Part shown: one piece after another, positions 1 through 10,217 of the stretch
How the letters are laid out: each line of letters starts with the position of its first letter
How positions within the stretch are numbered: the stretch's first letter is position 1
Assembly (NCBI GenBank): GCA_019096195.1
Contig: JAGTXK010000125.1
Span: 186,001 to 250,000 of the forward strand
Source of the DNA: Boletus sp. NGJ
Lineage: Eukaryota; Basidiomycota; Agaricomycetes; Boletales; Boletaceae
DNA length: 64,000 nt
Direction: 5' to 3'
Made by a program: the position numbers and the translations under genes
The notes under the pieces: model-generated
The model's database searches: none
What the model was told of the DNA's origin: nothing
What the model saw: the letters and a program-made list of their open reading frames with translations, nothing else

Positions 1-508
1 TAGATGAGATGTGGGGAAGATGCCGACCTTTATCACCAGGCTTGACGCGGTTACATCCGATAGTTACTAATCTATCACATCATCGTGGCGGCGCGGGCGC
101 CCGACTCCCAGGAGTTTTAGATTCAACCACAATGTCATTATTACAGATAGAATACAAAATGTTCAAATATTGAGTAGACTATTTCTCATAGGTCAGGTGC
201 ACCAAGAAACGAAACAAGTAGAGTGGACACTAGAACTCATCCAGACAACAGAGCGCCACAACGACATCCGAACCAAACAACTTTTTAAAGTCAGAGGACA
301 AGACGGGGCTCGGGGGAGTATCATTGCTTTGAGCCAGCCCGTAAGTCCTGATGCAGATATACTCGGAGCTAACCAAAACACGAGATTCCAAAGCATGAGC
401 TGCGATACCAAATGCCACATCTTCTTTTTTTTCCGTTGTACGACAAGTGCAGTAAGCGAACAGTTCCAGTTGTGCAAATACTCACACCTTGGTCAGAAGG
501 ATTCGCCA
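1..508. other. downstream flank of the Ish1-like gene, no supported gene
   Basis: No recognisable domain is seen on either strand. A 62-codon minus-strand open frame at 230-418 is the only candidate and resembles nothing I know. The plus-strand frame over 170-835 overlaps the exons of the Ish1-like gene in antisense and is treated as a shadow. The stretch most likely holds the 3' untranslated region and terminator of the gene at 509-2363. Confidence 0.4.
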
Positions 509-2363
509 TTACAACTCATCTCCTGCACCCTGAACCTTCTCAGATCTACTCCAATCTACACTTGCGCTCGAACCCTCGACCACTTCGTACCCTTCCTTCT
601 GTGCGGACTGCAGCGCCTCTTCCGCTTTTTCGTGCGCCTGATCGACTTTGTGCGAGCTCCGAATCCAAGCATGAGCCTTTTTCGTGTCTGCACACTCATG
701 TGCATCAGTGACCTTCTCGGATGCATAACGTGCAGCATCGCGCGGATGCCCACTCAAAACCTGTCGTGTGCAGAGAAGACCCATCAGCCAAAGAGGCGAA
801 TTATCGAGCTAATTCAACGTACCTCAAAGATTTGAGCGACCTTCTCCTCCGCAGCTTCTACGGAACTGTTTATGATTTCCTTGAGCCTCGCGAAAATGGT
901 TTCAGCCCTGGTGGAGGTTTGCACCCAGCGAATACGAGTCTCTTCTGCATAGATGTTCAGACAAAGATGAGGTGAAGATGCATCAGACTTACGCAATAAC
1001 CCTGGTCTGTTGGTCGGAAGTACATTCTCACTGATGCCTCTCTCGCGCAAATATATACGTAAACGTGCGTCTGGCCATACAAGATAGGAAGCAACTTTTG
1101 CCGACACATTGGAGTACCTACGAAGATTCAGCTACGTCGAGGTGAGAGACTGGATGAATACTCACTTTGTGTTTATCAGATCAACGAGGTCTTTGCGATT
1201 CCTCACGTCATTTCTGCTCTCCTGATATCCGTGCTCTGAAAGCCATTGGTGGATGTCCGAGTCCGTCCATGCTCCCCATATGCTGTCTAACGCGGAGGGG
1301 TAATGTTCCCTGAAAATAGAATGACTAGTCGGAACCATTGAATAGGTTATAGATGCTTACTCAACCATCTTGACCAACTCGTCGCGATTTGTCTCAGTGG
1401 CACTCTTCAAAAGGCCGTGATCGACAAGCCAAATTTTCAAGTCGGAATCGGACCACGTGTTCCAAACATTATCCGTGAGGTTATAATAGTACTTCTTCAT
1501 TTCACTGAGAAGGCTCAATCGGGAAGGTGTGTCGGTGGATTTCAACAGATTGTGAGTAATGAGCCATTCCCGCTGGAACAACATTAGGGGGAGGAAAACC
1601 AAGTCAGATATATCTTTGTGCTTACAATGTACGAATCACTCCAGCTTTCCCATGCAGGAGAAGTTGCTTTGCGATAGTAGTCGTGGGCGAGCCTTGACAA
1701 CTCATCTTTCGTCTTGGCGCTTTTTGCTTCGATGATGCCGTGGTCTTCAAGCCAGCTTCTTAAATGGTAGTCATCCCATGTAGAATAAATGTAGTCCTTT
1801 GTGTCGTCGAACGCGCGAGTGACCTCGTGAGTTGCCTGAGCTACCGCACTGCTGAAGCATTGGGAGGCGGAGTGAGCTGCATCGGTGGCACCGGCATAGG
1901 CTGATGAGGCTGATACAGATGCGAGGGAGGAATAAAGTGCAGCTGCGTCGGTGTATGCGCGGTACTTGCTCTTGGCAAGGAGGACAAGCTGCTCGCGAGG
2001 ACCCGAGGGGGCGACAACACCCTGCTCGAGCAGGAAAGCTCTCAGCCTGCTTTCGTCCCACTTGTCGAATGAATCATCCTTGATGTGCTCGAAGGCACGC
2101 AGAGCTCGGTCGTAATGGTCGAGCGACCACTGTCGACCAGCTTCGACATGGGTTAAAAGGGGGGAGGGTGGACTAAGCCAGTTGGCGTCGACGAGGTCGT
2201 AGAGGTGAGGCTTATCGAAGGAAGGGGGTACTTTGATGTTGTGATGTTCGAGCCAGGTGCGCAGCTCGGCATGGGACCATTTGGCATAGTCTGATTCAGA
2301 GGAGAACCAGCTGGACGCGTGCACTAAGCTTGCGAGGAGGATGAAGTAGAAAAGCATCATCAT
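509..2363 (-). CDS. Ish1/Msc1-like repeat protein, six exons, about 530 aa
   Basis: Exons read on the minus strand are 1626-2363, 1361-1572, 1166-1309, 993-1117, 823-944 and 509-760. The five introns are 48-62 nt, all GT-AG, and the phases close exactly to give 530 codons plus stop. The protein starts MMMLFYFILLASLVHAS, a clear signal peptide or membrane anchor. At least six Ish1-type repeats follow, each with a W-x3-x-L-x2-W-L-x2-H/Q-G/N-I core, for example WSHAELRTWLEHHNI, WDDYHLRSWLEDHGI and WSDSDLKIWLVDHGL. The C-terminal exon is rich in Ala, His and charged residues and ends GAGDEL. Ish1 (fission yeast) and Msc1 (budding yeast) are stress-linked nuclear envelope or ER-associated proteins, so a secretory or nuclear-envelope location is inferred. 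No break is visible. It is the only gene in the window that looks whole. Confidence 0.88.
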
Positions 2364-2656
2364 CGCACAAGGAGTCGACGAGGGGGACGACTTTTATGGG
2401 TGTTAGGGGGATGACATCACAAGCATTTCGCTATGGCTGCATCAGGAAAATAACAATTTTGTCACACTGTGACGCAGTGAGGCATGAGTGAAGCCACAGT
2501 GTAAGGTCTTCGGACAAGCGACACTAAGCGGCACTCTTCTTTCCTCCGTGCCACCACTTATTGCTCGTCCTCGTCCTGCTCATCCTTGCCGCTCGTTGCA
2601 CTTTCCACCAACCAAACTAACTATAGTCTCTCCTTCTCTCTCCTGTCACACTCGCC
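2364..2656. promoter_or_regulatory. divergent promoter with TATA and CRE-like sites
   Basis: This 293-bp gap separates the Ish1-like gene (minus) from the broken gene at 2657 (plus). On the minus strand CATAAAAG at 2391-2398 is a TATA-like box about 30 bp before the start codon. TGACATCA at 2412-2419 is one base from the ATF/CREB palindrome TGACGTCA. GTCACACTGTGAC at 2461-2473 is an inverted repeat followed by a further TGACG half-site. Fission yeast ish1 is stress-induced through a MAP kinase and a bZIP factor, so these sites fit, but use here is inference. Confidence 0.4.
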
Positions 2657-3345
2657 ATGGCTGACCCCTCTCTTGAGATTCGCCCAGACTTCACCTCCAA
2701 TGCATACTGCACAATACGAGAGGCCCTCATGGCCAACTTCAACAAGGATGTGATCCAAGCCACAGAGTGCCTTGCCTCCACATGGGATGCTGAACACGAC
2801 CTATGAATTGAAGCTTGGAACATTGTGCAAGAGGCAAAAGCCTGCAAAGATGAGCATGCCCAAATGGAAGAAGAACAAAGGAGGCTCGAAGAAGCCAAAG
2901 CTAAGAAAGAATGGAAGGACGTGGAGAAAAAGAAACCAAAGATCAACAACTTCAATGAGGACTGCCCTCCCCCCAATATCATCACCCCCAGACCCTTGCA
3001 ATATGCCATCCAAAAGATCTCCACCTTTGACTTTGTAGAACTATGGTATTTCTCCCTCGAGGGAATGCACCAAAGCCTCCTGAAACCACAAATCACAAGC
3101 AGATGACACCTTTGGCATCACCAGCTCCAATGACATCCTTACCCTCCGCCCTGTTGCCTCTGTCAAGGCCTCTTGCCTTGCTTGTGCAGACCATGACCTC
3201 TCTGTCAGCAAGTTTCTGCAGGCCAAAAACACCTTCCTTCACCACATCAAATAGTCCTCATGGCCTGACAAGCACGTCAATACCCTCATGCTATTTTTCT
3301 GGCATATACTTCAGTCAAAAAGAGTTGCACAACTGGTTCCCCTGA
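2657..3345 (+). pseudogene. broken multicopy basidiomycete protein gene
   Basis: An ATG at 2657 in good context opens a protein beginning MADPSLEIRPDF. A Lys/Glu-rich coiled-coil segment ([18 protein letters not shown], about 2865-2920) and a conserved-looking FDFVELWYF motif near 3027 follow. The coding character continues in other frames to about 3345, so the copy is broken in a few places. I remember similar proteins as multicopy hypothetical families in mushroom genomes but cannot name a function. A retroelement-derived Gag-like origin is possible and cannot be excluded. Confidence 0.4.
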
Positions 3346-3473
3346 CATGTACAAATAGTTGTAGATCTGGGACCACCCAATGTGTGGCCAAGGAAATATA
3401 TATATGGGTCCGGCCAACTTGGTCCAAGTAGTACCCCCTTATGAGCAATTAGTAGCAGTTTGAGTAGATCATA

Positions 3474-5085
3474 CAGTGGCTCAAAAAACTGTCCGCATGT
3501 TTGGTCATTTTTCACTAAACGTGTTATTCCCAAATAATCCCTAATCCTTACCCTAACATATAGGTGTATGAAATAAAGCACTGACCCTTGGCTTTCTATC
3601 CATCAAGGTTGTAAGACATATGAATAAGAATTGATGAACTGGCAGCCATTTCAAAACAATGACTCATTCGGACAGTTTTTTGACTCTAAGTTTTGATTAC
3701 ATATATTGGACCCTAGCATGCTGTAATATGATTACATACATTTGGTAAGGCTTCTATTATGTCACCATTATGTAACTGAGTGTCAGACAACATATATAAA
3801 CTCCATCATTCCATGTTTATTTTTCCACCATCACCATGAAATCCATTTCCATCTCTCAAAGAAACAATATCATCTCTCTCTCCTCTCATGGGCTTTCCTC
3901 TAGGAAAATCTCTGCCTAAACTGGCCTAGGGAAGTCTACAGTATGCCAAGTGCTTCAGGAACTCCAGCCAGAGAAGACTAGGCTTCTTGGTGGCTGTCCT
4001 TCCAAGCTTACCTCTACCAACAAAAGAGCTATTGTCCAGCAAATTATTACTGGCAAGGCCAGGAATGCTGTTCATGCTGCCCAATACATCAATACCATTA
4101 TTGATACCCCTGTCTGTCCTCAGACTGTTAGAAATACTCTCAAGGAAGCCTCCTTAAAGGCTGTGGTAAAGAAGAAAAAGCCACTGCTTTCTAGTGGTCA
4201 CAAGAAAAGAAGATTAGCCTTTGCTCTCAAGTACCAGCATTGGACTGTGAAGGACTGGAAGAGAGTTATATAATCAGATGAGACCAAGATCAATAGGATT
4301 GGGTCAGATGGGCAAGAGTATGTGTGGAAAAAGAAAGGAGAGGGGCTAATTGCTAGAGAGGTTCCAAGGCACAGTCAAGTTTGGAGGAGGTTCACTGATG
4401 GTATAGGGGCTGCATAGGGTGGAATGGAGTGGGGATTTTGAGTGAGGTGGAGGGGAGAATGGATGCTGAACAGTATGTGGCCATATTGGAGCAGGGGTTG
4501 CTGCAAAGCATGGAGGAATCTGGAAATTCCAGAAGATGACATTATCTTTCAACAAGATAATGATCCCAAGCATACCTCTAAAAGAGCCCAAAGATGGTTT
4601 GAAGAGCAAGGAATCAAGCTTCTGGACTGGCCTGCACAATCTCCAGACCTTAATCCCATTGAACATACTTGGAATCACCTCAAGAGATGCCTCTCAGGTT
4701 ATGAAAATGCTCCTACAGGTGTTCATCAATTGTGGGAAAGAGTAGTGGAGCAGTGGGGAAAGATTGATGAGGAACAGTGTCAGAAATGGATAGAAAGTAT
4801 ACCTAGAAGGATTGAAGCAGTTATCAAGGCCAAAGGAGCTCATACCAAGTACTAGATACCTAGATAAATTTAGAGTCAAAAAACTGTCTGAATGAGTCAT
4901 TGTTTTGAAATGGCTGCCAGTTCATCAATTCGTATTCATATGTCTTAAAACCTTGATGGATAGAAAGCCAAGGGTCAGTGCTTTATTTCATACACCTATA
5001 TGTTAGGGTAAGGGTTAGGGGTTATTGGGGAATAATGCGTTTAGTGAAAAATGACCAAACATGCGGACAGTTTTTTGAGCCACTG
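3474..5085 (+). mobile_element. Tc1-like transposon, family 1, copy A (1612 bp)
   Basis: The ends read CAGTGGCTCAAAAAACTG inward and are flanked by TA at 3472-3473 and 5086-5087, the standard Tc1/mariner target duplication. The terminal inverted repeats are long, about 215 bp (3474-3688 and 4871-5085). Each carries an outer and an inner copy of the CAAAAAACTGTC motif facing one another. A transposase gene fills the middle. The element sits inside a degenerate repeat whose GGTACC-bearing motifs occur on both sides. Confidence 0.95.
3836..4855 (+). pseudogene. Tc1-like DD34E transposase, copy A, inactive
   Basis: The product would cut and paste the element using an N-terminal paired helix-turn-helix and a DDE catalytic core. 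The catalytic context WSDETKIN appears here as a stop followed by SDETKIN. The second Asp ([10 protein letters not shown]) and the Glu (NPIEHTW) are present. Compared with copy E there is a stop in the N-terminal HTH (after KISA), a stop replacing the Trp before SDETK, and a one-base insertion near 4360 that shifts the frame. Length otherwise matches the 338-codon family frame. It cannot encode an active enzyme. Confidence 0.92.
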
Positions 5086-5334
5086 TATACTACATGTGGG
5101 TGGTACCAGCCAACCATATGAACCATGTTGCCACATATGGGATGAGTTGAACTAAGGCTGGTACCATCTATGTGGGGTGATACATACTACATAGAGGTAG
5201 TACTGGCCGACCAGGGTGAATATGGTGCAGTCGGCCAGTACCACATGTGTGGCCATATGTACTATGTATACATGGTACTCGCTGACCAAGATGTATATGG
5301 TGAGCTCGGCTGGTACCATCTATGTGAGGTGATA
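5086..5334. repeat. degenerate GGTACC-bearing repeat array
   Basis: Imperfect units of roughly 80-90 bp carry GGTACCA, GCCGACCA and GGTGCAGTCGGCC-type blocks in both orientations. CTGGTACCATCTATGTG occurs near 5159 and again near 5310. Related wording (CCGGCCAACTTGGTCC) lies left of Tc1-A near 3410, so Tc1-A appears to have jumped into this array. No gene is seen. Confidence 0.6.
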
Positions 5335-5336
5335 TA

Positions 5337-6935
5337 CAGTAGCTCAAAAAAGTATCCCAATGTTTGACTATTTTGCAAAGACTTGACATTTGCAAAAGAA
5401 CCAAAAGGCATTAGCCCTAACCCTTGCTGGGCCATTGATAGCCCTAATCCTTGCCCTGAAGATGAGCCCTTAGTCATGTGAGTTGGCTGTCATGGTACTG
5501 AGTTATAGCCATATTAAAAGGATATGTCATTGGGACACTTATTTGACTCTGATATTATCAACTATCATTTAGTAAATAACATAAGGTTCTAATGGATGCT
5601 GTGCTTCAACCCTATCTGATTATGTCACTTACATAACTCCAAATGGTATAAAGAGCAGAGATACCATTCAGCCAACCCTACTTCATTATGAAATCCACTC
5701 CCTCCTCTGCTAGAGCCAATATTCTTTTTCTCTCTGAATCTGGCCTTTCTACTAGGCAAATATCATTCCAAACTGGTCTGGGGAAGTCTACTGTGGCCAG
5801 GGTTATCAAGGAGATCCACCCAGGCAAGGAAAACATCAAATTAGGATGTTCTTCTAAACTTTCTCCTACTGATAAAAGGAGAATTGTCTCTAGTATTACC
5901 TCTGGCAAAGTTGAAAATGCTGTCCAGGCTACCCATCTCATAAATTCTGCTCTCTCTTCTCCTGTCTCTGCTCAAACTGTTAGGAATGTTCTCAAGTCTG
6001 CATCTCTCAAGGCTGTAGTCAAGAAAAAGAAGCCACTCTTGTCTGTGAAGCATAGGCAACATAGGCTAGCCTTTGCTCTCAAGCACCAACATTGGACTGT
6101 GGAGGACTGGACTAGGGTCATATGGTCAGATGAAACCAAGATCAACAGGATTGGGTCAGATGGAAGGAAGTATGTATGGAAATTGGCAGGAAAGTCTTTA
6201 CAAGACAAGGAAGTTCAGGGAACAGTAAAGTTTGGAGGAGGTTCCTTGATGGTTTGGGGATGCATGAGTTGGAGTGGAGTGGGGATTCTTGCAGAGGTTG
6301 AAGGGAGGATGAATGCTGAGCAGTATGTCTCCATTTTGGAGGATAATCTGCTTCCTTCCATGGAAAATTCTGGAATTCCTGAAGAGAGTATTATCTTTTA
6401 ACAAGATAATGACCCCAAGCACACCTCTAAAAGAGCCAAGGAGTGGCTGGAATCTCAAGGGATCAAGCTTCTTGACTGGCCAGCACAATCTCCAGACCTT
6501 AATCCCATTGAACATCTCTGGCAAATCCTCAAAAAAAAACTCAATAGCTATACAACACCACCAAAAGGAGTATGGGAACTTTAGGAGAGAATTGAAGTGG
6601 AGTGGAGGAAGATAGAGGTTGAGGAGTGTCAAGGATTGATAGAGAGTATGCCTAGAAGACTAGAGGCAGTGATAAAAGCAAAGGGAGGGCATACAAAGTA
6701 CTAAATTGAAGAATAGAAATGTTGCTCAAAAAAGTGTCCCAATGACATGTCACTTTAATATAGCTATATCTCAGTGCCATGACAACCAAATTATATGAAT
6801 AAGGACTCATCCTCAGGGCAAGGATTAGGGCTATCAATGGCCCAGCAAGGATTAGGGCTAATACCTTTTGGTTCGTTTGCAAATGTCAAGTCTTTGCAAA
6901 ATAGCCAAACATTGGGACACTTTTTTGAGCCACTG
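5337..6935 (+). mobile_element. Tc1-like transposon, family 2, copy B (1599 bp)
   Basis: TA duplications lie at 5335-5336 and 6936-6937. The ends share CAG..GCTCAAAAAA with family 1 but continue GTGTCCCAATG, and the body differs, so it is a separate family. The inverted repeats are about 215 bp (5337-5551 and 6720-6935) and again contain an outer and an inner facing copy of the CAAAAAAGTGTCCCAATG motif. The right end abuts the truncated coding sequence at 6938-8145. Confidence 0.95.
5688..6704 (+). pseudogene. Tc1-like DD34E transposase, copy B, two stops
   Basis: One continuous frame of 339 codons runs from ATG at 5688 to TAA at 6702-6704, the same length as family 1. The HTH region, WSDETKINRIGSDG, the second Asp block [11 protein letters not shown] and NPIEHLW are all visible. 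The frame holds two nonsense codons: TAA at 6399-6401, replacing the Gln just before the second catalytic Asp, and TAG at 6582-6584. There is no frameshift. It is inactive as written but only mildly decayed. Confidence 0.93.
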
Positions 6936-6937
6936 TA

Positions 6938-8145
6938 TGCTTTGATAAAAATATCATGTACAACATCTTGCTGTGACTTCAGCTGGATGGCATGGCATGT
7001 TGGGAGGATTGGATGGCCCGAGGCATCCACTGCAACCTCTGGGACCTCTTCCTCCTTGTCAGATAAACTCTCATTCTCATTCTCATTTTCCTTCTTTTTT
7101 TCAGAAGTCTCATCTGGAGCATTTTAGTAGTGTAAGATAGATGAAATTCTTATCAGTCAGTTATTGTAGTACTCACCTTCATTGGCCATAAAACCAGCCA
7201 GGAGTTCAGCTCCCTGCTTGACCCAAGCCTTACAGTCATTGGATGAGACTGTGAAGTGGTAGTCTCGTTTGCCACTGCGAATATTTGTCTCAATACTACA
7301 GGGGAAATTTTGAATAAGAGCCAATATACATCAAACCACTTACTACAGTGTTTTGACACTGGCACTAGGAGCCTCATAGCCCTGTAGGACTACACAGTGA
7401 ACCCCCATAGTATGGTGTAAAGCATTAATAAATTCAACTGTCCTATTTCGAAGGTTCTTCTTATGATAACTAAGCAGAAATCAGTTGAAAGCCCCTTCCA
7501 AAACAACAAATAAAACTCACACAAGCATTTTGTCCTTGTTGGGAGCACTCTCAGAGTTCCACTTTGCAACAGCCTTCTCTGCTTCCTCCATTTTGCTCTT
7601 AGGAAGTTCATTGAACCATTTGTGGATAGTGACAGTGCGATTCCCAAAAGTCTTCTTATCTGTCTTGTCTTGAGACCCACCATCAATCTGGGCTACTTCA
7701 TCTGCAAAAATTCATTGGGCAACATGAAAGGTATCCCATAGGGTTCAGTAATCCCTAGCATTGTTTGGTCTTGCAGCAGCCTCATGCTCCTCGGAGATCA
7801 CACCTTCATCACTTTCCTCAAGCAGCATCAACCTCAGTTCTTCTTTCTGCCTGTTAGCAGTGTCCAACCAAGGAAGGAATTCCCTGCAGATTGCCTGCAA
7901 AATTAATCATCAATAAATCAGTAGTAGGTACATAGACATGTAACTCCATGAATAGAAAGACTTACCCAATGGAGAAGTTGGGGAAGCTTAATGGCTTGGT
8001 TTTTGAGAAAGGAAGACTTTATAATGACATTCTGGCAATCCTTGAGAATTTGTGCATGAGCAGCAGGGTCTCTACAAGCCTCAATGTACAGCTAGGCATA
8101 TTCAGCAAGAGTTTTAAAGAAAATCACACACCAATCAGCAGACAT
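6938..8145 (-). pseudogene. lineage-specific unknown gene, cut at its 3' end by Tc1-B
   Basis: Reading the minus strand, ATG at 8143-8145 opens MSADWCVIFFKTLAEYA. Exon 1 ends at 7966 with GTAAGT and exon 2 starts at 7894 after GCAG. Later segments include IHKWFNELPKSKMEEAEKA, HHTMGVHCVVLQGYEAPSA and an acidic Lys/Glu/Asn/Ser-rich tail ending near FIKAYS, where the Tc1-B boundary lies. Exon 1 has one stop (after LAEYA) and exon 2 at least two, so the gene is dead. It lies 277 bp downstream of the ADD/CHAT-like gene on the same strand. I recall similar multicopy proteins in mushroom genomes but no known function. Confidence 0.55.
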
Positions 8146-8211
8146 GATGAGGGAATTGGCGAGTTGGAGTAGTGTGGGATGAGGGCAAAAATACGTGAGA
8201 ATTGGCAAATC

Positions 8212-8349
8212 ACAGTACTATACCTGTGACATGTCACTTGTGTATCAGAACCATGACATCATTGGCTCCCTTTTATCTATGCAGTACTATATCTGTGACA
8301 CGTCACTCATGTACCAGAACCATGACGTCATTGGCTCCCTTTGATCTAT
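8212..8349. repeat. tandem duplicate of a 69-bp unit with CRE/bZIP sites
   Basis: Two adjacent units begin CAGTACTATA and end near TGGCTCCCTTT. The second contains the perfect ATF/CREB palindrome TGACGTCA (CCATGACGTCATTGG); the first has TGACATCA at the same place, a CpG-type change. The first also contains the palindrome GTGACATGTCAC. The pair lies between the two minus-strand genes, just upstream of the one starting at 8145, so it may be its promoter. Confidence 0.75.
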
Positions 8350-8421
8350 CAATCTACCAATTCCATCCATTATGAGATCAGATTCAATCCAAGACTACAT
8401 ACACCCTTGCAAATTAAGTTT

Positions 8422-10080
8422 TTAACTGATAATAAGCTTCAGCCATCTGCTAGCACATCCCCCATGTTCCCTTCCGGCACTCAAAATAACTGAATCCAAA
8501 GGGCACATGATCTGAAAAGAGTAAGGCTCCTTGAGGGTCTTACCATCTGCCTTACCACAGTCCTGGTTCTTGCATTCCAGCCTATAACCCTGGATCTGTT
8601 TCACTAAAACTGAGGCCCATGGATCAAGTATCCCACATTGTGGGCACTGCAGTGGCAAGGTCTGGCCCCACAGTTGATAGTCCCAATGGGCCCAGGAATA
8701 CTTGATGATGTGCTTCACAAAGTAGATGATGGAGATATGCCTTCCCAATGTCATACATTGCTTGAGGAAGTGTTCAAGGGCTTGACTAAACTCAAAGCTG
8801 TGAATGATGACAGACTTGGTGACTTTCATCAACAAATCCACTGTATTCATGGTAGAAAGATACTTCACATCAAATGTGAGAGCATCTCCTACCCCCAAGC
8901 TAATGGAAAACATACTTAGTAATACTGTATATCGAACCAAAACACGAAACTTACCTGGTCAAGCCTTGTCTCAGCCCAGCAAGGGACTCGGAGTTGTTGA
9001 CCACAGTACCACAAGCCAACATGAACAGGATACAGCCATCAAGTATAGCCTTGAAGGGTCTGAGAATATCCTCAAGCCACTGTTGAATTCAAGGTGAATG
9101 TCAGTATGAAAAGATAAAATAGATAGGTACTCACATTACTGACCATGGCTGCACAAGTATCGCCATGCTCATCTTGTCTGAGCCACAGGTTGCCAGTATT
9201 GAGGTTAGAATGTATGGTGATGAAGATAATGACATGCCTATATCTAGAAAGACTGGCCATGAGCTTGGCTGCTTGGCTGTGCCAGTTGTTAAGTGCTCCA
9301 TTGTGGCCAACATTGAACGGGATGTCGATCACCTGAAGTCGGTCGTCTTGGTAATATTCAGCCAGAAGCTGATCCACCATCATGAAATGGGTAATGTGGT
9401 GGATTGTATGGAAGCAGAAATGGAGGAGGAGAGTAGGGGGAGGAAAGCACAGTGGCACTTGTTGCTGTTTCAAAGCTTCCTCACATCCAAGGAAGTTGTT
9501 AAGGACCTGTTTGTCATCGATAGTGAATCCCTTTAAAAGATATTTATGTGTTAGTATGAACATGAGAAGCAACAAAAAAACTTACAACATATGAGAGGCC
9601 TTTTCCTCAATCCAATTTCCAGTGGCATGAGATGCAGTGGAACTTGATGTTGGGGGCCTCCAGCTTGCTGAGTTCCTCAGGTGGAATTTCAATGCAATGA
9701 GCACAAACAGCACGCTCACAGCCTGGCTCATCACATTCCTAGAGATTTCCCCCATTTTGACAGAGAGAACAATGCTGTACGAAATCAAGCCATTATTGTG
9801 ATTATAAATATACTATGCAAGTACTTACCTGAATATCTGAAGACAATCTAGCTTGGTGCATTTGAGTGGCAAGGCCAGGTTTGGGCTGAGGACATGTAAC
9901 CTCAGGCTGCACAAGCAGCACACATTTGGCTGTGCCACCGGTGCCATTTGCTTGGTACAAGTCATGTTGGAAGGGCTGCATCTCATGGTTGTAGTACTGT
10001 AAATATGTTGACTTGTCCCAAAAAAAGAACTGGTCACATGCAAGCCAAATGCAATGTGGCACTGTGTGGGAACTAATCAT
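8422..10080 (-). pseudogene. ADD/PHD-like zinc finger joined to a caspase/CHAT-like region, 480 codons
   Basis: Five exons on the minus strand (9829-10080, 9586-9774, 9135-9530, 8955-9079, 8422-8899) splice with GT-AG borders and matching phases to exactly 480 codons. Exon 2 encodes a cysteine cluster HCSLCQNGG...ECDEPGC...AVCAHC...HCISCHW. Its spacing (C-x2-C, C-x4-C, C-x2-C, C-x2-C) is closest to the PHD half of ADD domains (ATRX, DNMT3). Exons 3-4 encode an alpha/beta segment with FITIHSN (His about residue 254) and LFMLACGTV (Cys about residue 302), the spacing and hydrophobic context of CHAT/caspase-like dyads. The C-terminus has a further CPQCG...CKNQDCG pair. Exon 2 holds two in-frame stops. 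Function is unknown; chromatin reading plus proteolysis is only a hypothesis. Confidence 0.68.
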
Positions 10081-10217
10081 AACATGTCACACATAATCAA
10101 TGTTGTCACATGCTCAGGCAATGCCAAACACATATAAATATTTGGCAACCATAAGCAATGCTTCCCCAGTGATTTTAATTCTCACACTCTTTTCTTTTTT
10201 CCTCCTGTCACAGTATA

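Noticed and set aside
170-835. 221-codon plus-strand open frame
   Set aside because: It lies antisense to the last exons of the Ish1-like gene, which has consistent splice sites and repeats; the plus frame has no recognisable domain.
4346-4678. Minus-strand open frames across the Tc1 transposases (also at 6198-6632, 11136-11420, 42115-42399 and plus-strand equivalents at 24297-24569)
   Set aside because: They recur at the same place in every Tc1 copy because they are antisense shadows of the transposase gene.
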